This document shows, piece after piece, positions 6,267-9,641 of a DNA stretch of 9,641 nt. The stretch is from contig JACROQ010000060.1 of NCBI GenBank assembly GCA_016214375.1, forward strand, positions 1-9,641, in the 5' to 3' direction. Both the position numbers and the translations under genes were made by a program. Position 1 is the stretch's first letter. The number at the start of each line of letters is the position of its first letter. Under the pieces are notes generated by a model. That model made no database searches. It worked only from the letters and a program-made list of their open reading frames with translations, and was not told the DNA's origin. This DNA comes from Nitrospirota bacterium. GTDB lineage: Bacteria; Nitrospirota; 9FT-COMBO-42-15; HDB-SIOI813.

Positions 6267-7085
6267 ATGAAGATGAAATGGAAAATTTGCGTGCTTGGGG
6301 CCGGAAATATGGGGGAGGCACTGATCAAAGGGATGCTCTCAGGGGGGCTCTATACCAGGAAAGAGATTATAGCCTCCGATATCTCTGAAGACCGGCTCAC
6401 ACATATTCATTCCACCTGCGGAATCGAGACTACAAAGGACAATGCAGCGGCCTCTGCCTCCTCTAAATTTATCATGGTTGCCGTCAAACCGGCTGCCGTA
6501 AAGGTCCTCATGGAAGAGATCTCCCCTGCCTTAGACAGGTCGAAGGTCATCATATCGATTGCGGCCGGAGTGCCCATGGGCAGGATACGGCAGTGGTTAA
6601 AAAAGGAGGTCCCTATCGTGAGGGTGATGCCGAATATCGCCATATTGGCTATGGAGGGGGCCACCGCAATCGCGCCCGGTCCCGGTGTTACGGACAGGGA
6701 TAGGGAAGCCGTCAAAAAGATCTTCGATTCCGTGGGAAAGAGTGTTCTGTTGGACGAGGAATACCTGAATGCTGTCACAGGGCTGAGCGGCAGCGGTCCA
6801 GCCTATATATTCACGGTAATAGAGGCCCTCTCAGACGGGGGTGTCAAGGCCGGCCTCCCCAGAGGGGCGGCCACTCTGCTTGCAGCACAGACGGCGCTGG
6901 GCGCCGCGAAAATGGTTTTAGAAACCGGGAGACACACAGGAGACCTCAGAGAGATGGTCACCTCGCCCGGAGGAACTACGATAGAGGGACTATACAGGCT
7001 TGAGGAGGCCGGACTCCGCGCCGCACTGATGCGCGCCGTGGAAGATGCGACAAGACGGGCAGAGGTCCTGGGGAAGGAGGAATAG
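6267..7085 (+). CDS. proC: Pyrroline-5-carboxylate reductase
   Basis: ProC performs the last step of proline synthesis, reducing 1-pyrroline-5-carboxylate with NAD(P)H in the cytoplasm. With the ATG at 6267 it is 272 residues, the usual family size. The N-terminal Rossmann fold has KICVLGAGNMGEAL (6-19) and the cofactor-contacting VAVKPAAV. VRVMPN (118-123) follows. The C-terminal dimerisation and substrate domain has AVTGLSGSGPAY (169-180) and the signature VTSPGGTTIEGL (231-242). An ATG at 6273 has slightly better spacing from AGGG (6261-6264) and would remove two residues; an upstream TTG at 6243 would overlap yggS and is less likely. The neighbours yggS and yggT are the common genomic partners of proC. 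Confidence 0.96.
   Translation: MKMKWKICVLGAGNMGEALIKGMLSGGLYTRKEIIASDISEDRLTHIHSTCGIETTKDNAAASASSKFIMVAVKPAAVKVLMEEISPALDRSKVIISIAAGVPMGRIRQWLKKEVPIVRVMPNIAILAMEGATAIAPGPGVTDRDREAVKKIFDSVGKSVLLDEEYLNAVTGLSGSGPAYIFTVIEALSDGGVKAGLPRGAATLLAAQTALGAAKMVLETGRHTGDLREMVTSPGGTTIEGLYRLEEAGLRAALMRAVEDATRRAEVLGKEE
7075..7080 (+). promoter_or_regulatory. Ribosome binding site of yggT
   Basis: A consensus AGGAGG lies within the last codons of proC, five bases before the yggT ATG, which directly follows the proC TAG. It fixes the yggT start and supports coupled translation. Confidence 0.85.
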
Positions 7086-7385
7086 ATGTACATATGGACT
7101 AATTTCCTCTCGGCCGTTGCCGAGATTATTGATATTGTTCTTACATTCTATATGTACATCATCATCGCCAGGGCCCTGATATCATGGGTAAATCCAGACC
7201 CCTATAATCCTATTGTACAGTTCCTCTATAGGATAACCGAACCTGTCTTAGACCCGTTACGGAGACTTGTGCCGGCCTGGAAATTGGGTATGGACCTCTC
7301 CCCCATGATTGCGATATTAATAATCCTCTTCTTAAAGAGGTTCCTGATACCTACGCTGATGCAGGCGGCACGTTTTTCGATTTGA
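7086..7385 (+). CDS. yggT: YggT family integral membrane protein
   Basis: This 99-residue protein belongs to the YggT family. Members are small inner-membrane proteins often found next to yggS/proC in division-gene clusters; their function is poorly defined, with links to envelope or osmotic tolerance. Two membrane helices are visible, about 8-32 and 71-94. Between them is the family hallmark ARALISWVNPDPYNPIVQFL and ITEPVLDPLRRLVP (28-63), with the typical WVNPDPxNP and PVLDPLRR signatures. Family members often carry two copies of this unit (about 180 residues); this is the common single-unit form. The start directly follows the proC stop. Confidence 0.93.
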   Translation: MYIWTNFLSAVAEIIDIVLTFYMYIIIARALISWVNPDPYNPIVQFLYRITEPVLDPLRRLVPAWKLGMDLSPMIAILIILFLKRFLIPTLMQAARFSI

Positions 7386-7401
7386 GACAGTTAGACGACT
7401 A

Positions 7402-7408
7402 AGGAGGG
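7402..7408 (+). promoter_or_regulatory. Ribosome binding site of the transpeptidase gene
   Basis: AGGAGGG precedes the GTG at 7413 with 4 bases between. It decides the start codon in a region with no in-frame ATG near the N terminus. The 27-base gap after yggT shows no terminator, so the gene is probably co-transcribed. Confidence 0.75.
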
Positions 7409-7412
7409 CTTT

Positions 7413-8711
7413 GTGGAACAGAGATGGCGGGAGTACCAGAAAAGATTCACATGGCATAGAAAGATTCCCAGGAAGACCCCATTTATCCTTGTACTTGCCG
7501 CTGTTATTATCTCCCTCGCAGCCGGTTCACCATTCCTGGACACCTTTGACCTCTCACAAAAAATCCGCTACACCATTGAAGAAAATGGCCTTCGTCTCAG
7601 TTTCGATGAAGAGAGTGCGCGGATAGAAAGCGAAACTCCCATCCTCTTCAAAGAAAAGATGGAGGACAAGTTTGTCAGCAATTTTGAAAACGGCCTTTCA
7701 GTCACCTATACGATAGACCCTCTCCTGCAGGAAAAAATGACAGATTTTTTTGCCAAATATAAAGTCCCTTATGGGGCCTTTGTGGCGATCTCCCCGAAGA
7801 CGGGCAAGGTACTGGCCATGGTCGAACACTCTGAAAAAGGGAGCGGAGACCAACACCTTGCCTTAAGGGCCACCTACCCTGCCGCCTCTCTCTTTAAGCT
7901 CATAACAGCCGCAGCAGCCATTGAAAACGGAAAAGTCGAACCTGAGACCGTCATCCGTTTCAATGGCGGACTTTATACCTTAACACCCAGGAACTGGGTT
8001 GATAATCCAAAGAGGGATAAAAATAAGATCACCCTTGCGGATGCAATGGGAAAATCGTGCAATGTCGCCTTTGCCAAGGTAGCGCTGAAGTGGCTTGGGG
8101 CTGGGGATATCCTGCACTATGCAGAAAATTTCGGATTCAATAAGGCCCTCGATTTTGACTTACCGGTGCAGATGAGCCAGGCATCTATAGAAGATACCGA
8201 AGAGAGTATCGCAAAGACAGCGGCAGGGTTCGGCAATGTGACCCTTTCCCCGCTTCACGGGGCGCTCATCGCCTCTGTGATAGGGAATGACGGCAAGATG
8301 ATCGCTCCAAGGATCATAGAAAAGATATCCCTCAACGGCAGGGAGCTATACAATTTTAAAATAAAAGAGCTGGACACCTGTATCTCCACTGAGACCGCAG
8401 GTAAACTCAAATACATGATGACCAAGACGATCGAGAGCGGCACTTCAAGACATACCTTCTATACACGGAAGGGAAGGGCCTATCTCAAGGACATCACGAT
8501 TGGCGGCAAGACAGGCACTCTGGAAGGAGATAACCCGCCGGGGGATTATAGCTGGTTTATCGGCATGGCCCCTCTGGAGGACCCTGAGATAGCGGTGGCT
8601 GCCCTTGTGATCAACCAACCAGCCTGGCAGATCAAGGCCTCTGTAGCGGCGCGGGAGGCCCTCCTCACCTACTTTAAAAGCAATAGACCTAAGACGGCCA
8701 GTGTGCAGTAG
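7413..8711 (+). CDS. Small penicillin-binding protein (peptidoglycan D,D-transpeptidase)
   Basis: A membrane-anchored serine transpeptidase predicted to cross-link peptidoglycan in the periplasm. The 432-residue product has a basic N terminus and one membrane helix (about 22-38). A short linker region (about 45-95) follows, then a full transpeptidase domain. TIDPLLQ (100-106) leads into SLFK (Ser159 nucleophile, Lys162), SCN (215-217) and GGKTGT (364-369), so all three catalytic motifs are present. It is shorter than FtsI or PBP2 (around 580-630 residues) and I see no room for a normal N-terminal dimerisation domain or a glycosyltransferase domain. Carboxypeptidase-like activity is possible but the TIDPLLQ context fits high-molecular-weight PBPs. 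Its stop codon lies in the left arm of the palindrome at 8707-8775. Confidence 0.88.
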   Translation: MEQRWREYQKRFTWHRKIPRKTPFILVLAAVIISLAAGSPFLDTFDLSQKIRYTIEENGLRLSFDEESARIESETPILFKEKMEDKFVSNFENGLSVTYTIDPLLQEKMTDFFAKYKVPYGAFVAISPKTGKVLAMVEHSEKGSGDQHLALRATYPAASLFKLITAAAAIENGKVEPETVIRFNGGLYTLTPRNWVDNPKRDKNKITLADAMGKSCNVAFAKVALKWLGAGDILHYAENFGFNKALDFDLPVQMSQASIEDTEESIAKTAAGFGNVTLSPLHGALIASVIGNDGKMIAPRIIEKISLNGRELYNFKIKELDTCISTETAGKLKYMMTKTIESGTSRHTFYTRKGRAYLKDITIGGKTGTLEGDNPPGDYSWFIGMAPLEDPEIAVAALVINQPAWQIKASVAAREALLTYFKSNRPKTASVQ

Positions 8712-8775
8712 GGAAAAGGGGACAGATTTATTTTCACCCTTTGGGTGAAAATAAATCTGTCCCCTTTTCCCTACT
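8707..8775. repeat. Perfect 33-bp-arm palindrome between convergent genes, possible bidirectional transcription barrier
   Basis: The left arm (8707-8739) and right arm (8743-8775) are exactly complementary, separated by a TTT loop. The arms contain GGGAAAAGGGGACAGATTT and its complement. The left arm includes the TAG stop of the transpeptidase gene (8709-8711) and the right arm the TAG stop of the minus-strand DUF599 gene (8771-8773). RNA from either strand would form the same long hairpin. No T-run follows on either side, so it is not a classical intrinsic terminator; it may stabilise 3' ends or be cut by RNase III. The GGGGACAGATTTATTTT core resembles dispersed repeats I recall from related genomes, some near REP-type transposases, but this is from memory. 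Confidence 0.9.
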
Positions 8776-9421
8776 TCCCGTAATCCAGCCTCAGCGTCAG
8801 AAAAAGGACTAACAGGGTAAGCGTGATAAAAAGCCATGCGTCCAGGAACCAGGCAATCAGGGGGACGGTGTAGTAAAACCCCCGGATACCAAAGGTATAA
8901 TGGATCCCGGCCCTGGAGAACATCCCCGTGATATAGTCAACAGCGCTGACCCCCATGGTCTCTTCGATCGTCTCCGGCGAGGCCCCGATCAATATCACTA
9001 AGTAGTTCAGAAGGCGTATGCAGAGGGAGAAATTTAAGAGGGTCATCAGGAACATCAGCATCAGAGTGATGAGTTTGAGAAATACCATGTAATCGGGAAG
9101 GGCAATCGTCCCTCTCCCTGTCACGATACCGGATGTCTGCTCTATATTGAATATGAGATAGAGGATACTGCCTATAAAAACGATACTGGAGGAGGCAAGG
9201 AATGAGGCAGCCATGTGTATGTTGCGAAACGATTGAACCGCCACGATGGCGTTTCCCGGTTTGAGCATGTTCTCTACCCATGTCCGGCGAATAATGTTTA
9301 TCTTCCCCTTGAATATATACTTTGGGAGTTTAAATACCTTGTAGTAGTAATAAACGTGATAGACAATCGTACACAGGATAAAGATCGCAAAGGCTATCAT
9401 ATCGGAAAGATTGAGCGTCAT
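8771..9421 (-). CDS. DUF599 family membrane protein
   Basis: The 216-residue product matches the DUF599 family, whose biochemical role is unknown. Diagnostic stretches are RRTWVENML (45-53), AVQSFRNIHMAASFLASSSI (61-80) and, near the C terminus, GIRGFYYTVPLIAWFLDAWL (178-197). Four hydrophobic segments are visible at about 6-28, 69-92, 110-146 (long) and 182-210, so it is an integral membrane protein. It converges on the transpeptidase gene, and its stop lies in the shared palindrome. The ribosome site before the ATG at 9421 is weak. It lies 19 bases downstream of the toxin-like gene on the same strand, so the two may be co-transcribed; nothing visible links their functions. Confidence 0.83.
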   Translation of the reverse strand: MTLNLSDMIAFAIFILCTIVYHVYYYYKVFKLPKYIFKGKINIIRRTWVENMLKPGNAIVAVQSFRNIHMAASFLASSSIVFIGSILYLIFNIEQTSGIVTGRGTIALPDYMVFLKLITLMLMFLMTLLNFSLCIRLLNYLVILIGASPETIEETMGVSAVDYITGMFSRAGIHYTFGIRGFYYTVPLIAWFLDAWLFITLTLLVLFLTLRLDYGK

Positions 9422-9440
9422 AAGTTTATAACTCTATGGT

Positions 9441-9641
9441 TTATAAATCTATTTCGTGCAACAATTTGTCATGATACACCTCCGGATGTCTCTCCTTGGG
9501 CGCCAGTTCTGTAATCTTGGAACCATAATTCAATGCCTCATCGTGATGCCCGATATACCAGAGCCTGATCGGACCGTTATCTGCGGGTTCAAATATCAGC
9601 CTGTAGGTCTCGTCCACCCTGCACTCCATGATCCCCTTCCT
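9441..9641 (-). CDS. RelE/ParE-like toxin-fold protein, 5' part outside the window
   Basis: The minus-strand frame is open to the right edge, giving 66 visible residues before the TAA at 9441-9443. The segment around GIMECRVDETYRLIFEP, then IRLWYIGHHDEALNYG, matches the end of RelE/ParE-superfamily proteins. There, a strand with R(V)xxxYRLIF is followed by a strand and a (H)HDEA motif. A charged tail (residues after SKITELAPKER) extends past the usual fold. Members are mostly ribosome-dependent mRNA interferases or gyrase poisons in toxin-antitoxin pairs, but similar domains also occur in other settings, so a toxin role is inferred. The Met within GIMECRV is an internal residue, not a convincing start. 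No antitoxin gene follows it; one could lie upstream, outside the window. Confidence 0.55.
   Translation of the reverse strand, partial: RKGIMECRVDETYRLIFEPADNGPIRLWYIGHHDEALNYGSKITELAPKERHPEVYHDKLLHEIDL

Noticed and set aside
8707..8775. Classical rho-independent terminator
   Set aside because: The stem is far too long and perfect and no T-run follows in either direction; kept as a palindromic repeat with possible terminator-like effect.

Overview
The window is a piece of a bacterial dcw (division and cell wall) cluster, read left to right on the + strand. The order is murB (5' end missing), ddl, ftsQ, ftsA, ftsZ, pgeF, a broken yggS, proC, yggT and a small penicillin-binding transpeptidase. 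A convergent pair of minus-strand genes follows: a DUF599 membrane protein and the 3' part of a RelE/ParE-like toxin that runs off the right edge. The envelope genes indicate a Gram-negative-type bacterium of medium GC. The gene order after ftsZ and the style of the dispersed repeats remind me of Nitrospirota or Desulfobacterota (former Deltaproteobacteria). That placement is an inference from memory and is weak.

Positions 1-2255 (murB-ddl-ftsQ) are translationally coupled by 4-base overlaps (ATGA, GTGA). They cover late UDP-MurNAc synthesis, D-Ala-D-Ala synthesis and the divisome scaffold FtsQ. Positions 2256-3851 hold ftsA bracketed by two copies of a 177-bp non-coding mobile element in opposite orientation. 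Each copy has ~17-bp terminal inverted repeats and a 4-bp target duplication (ATAG for copy 1, TTAG for copy 2). Both insertions fall exactly on the TAG stop codon of the upstream gene, so neither ftsQ nor ftsA lost a codon. Positions 3882-6259 carry ftsZ, pgeF and yggS, again chained by 4-base overlaps. yggS has an internal out-of-frame deletion that removed the PLP lysine, so it is called a pseudogene. Positions 6267-8711 carry proC, yggT and the transpeptidase, each behind its own ribosome binding site or tightly packed.

The + strand operon ends in a perfect palindrome (33-bp arms, 3-base loop, 8707-8775). It contains the TAG stop codons of both convergent genes. The window therefore has three palindromic elements, and all three sit on TAG stop codons.

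Functionally, MurB, Ddl and PgeF supply and proof-read the peptidoglycan precursor. FtsQ, FtsA and FtsZ build and anchor the Z ring, and the transpeptidase cross-links the wall. ProC and the YggS remnant are the usual metabolic neighbours of yggT. There is no stretch over 300 bases without a gene or repeat. I saw no rRNA, tRNA, CRISPR array or transposase gene.
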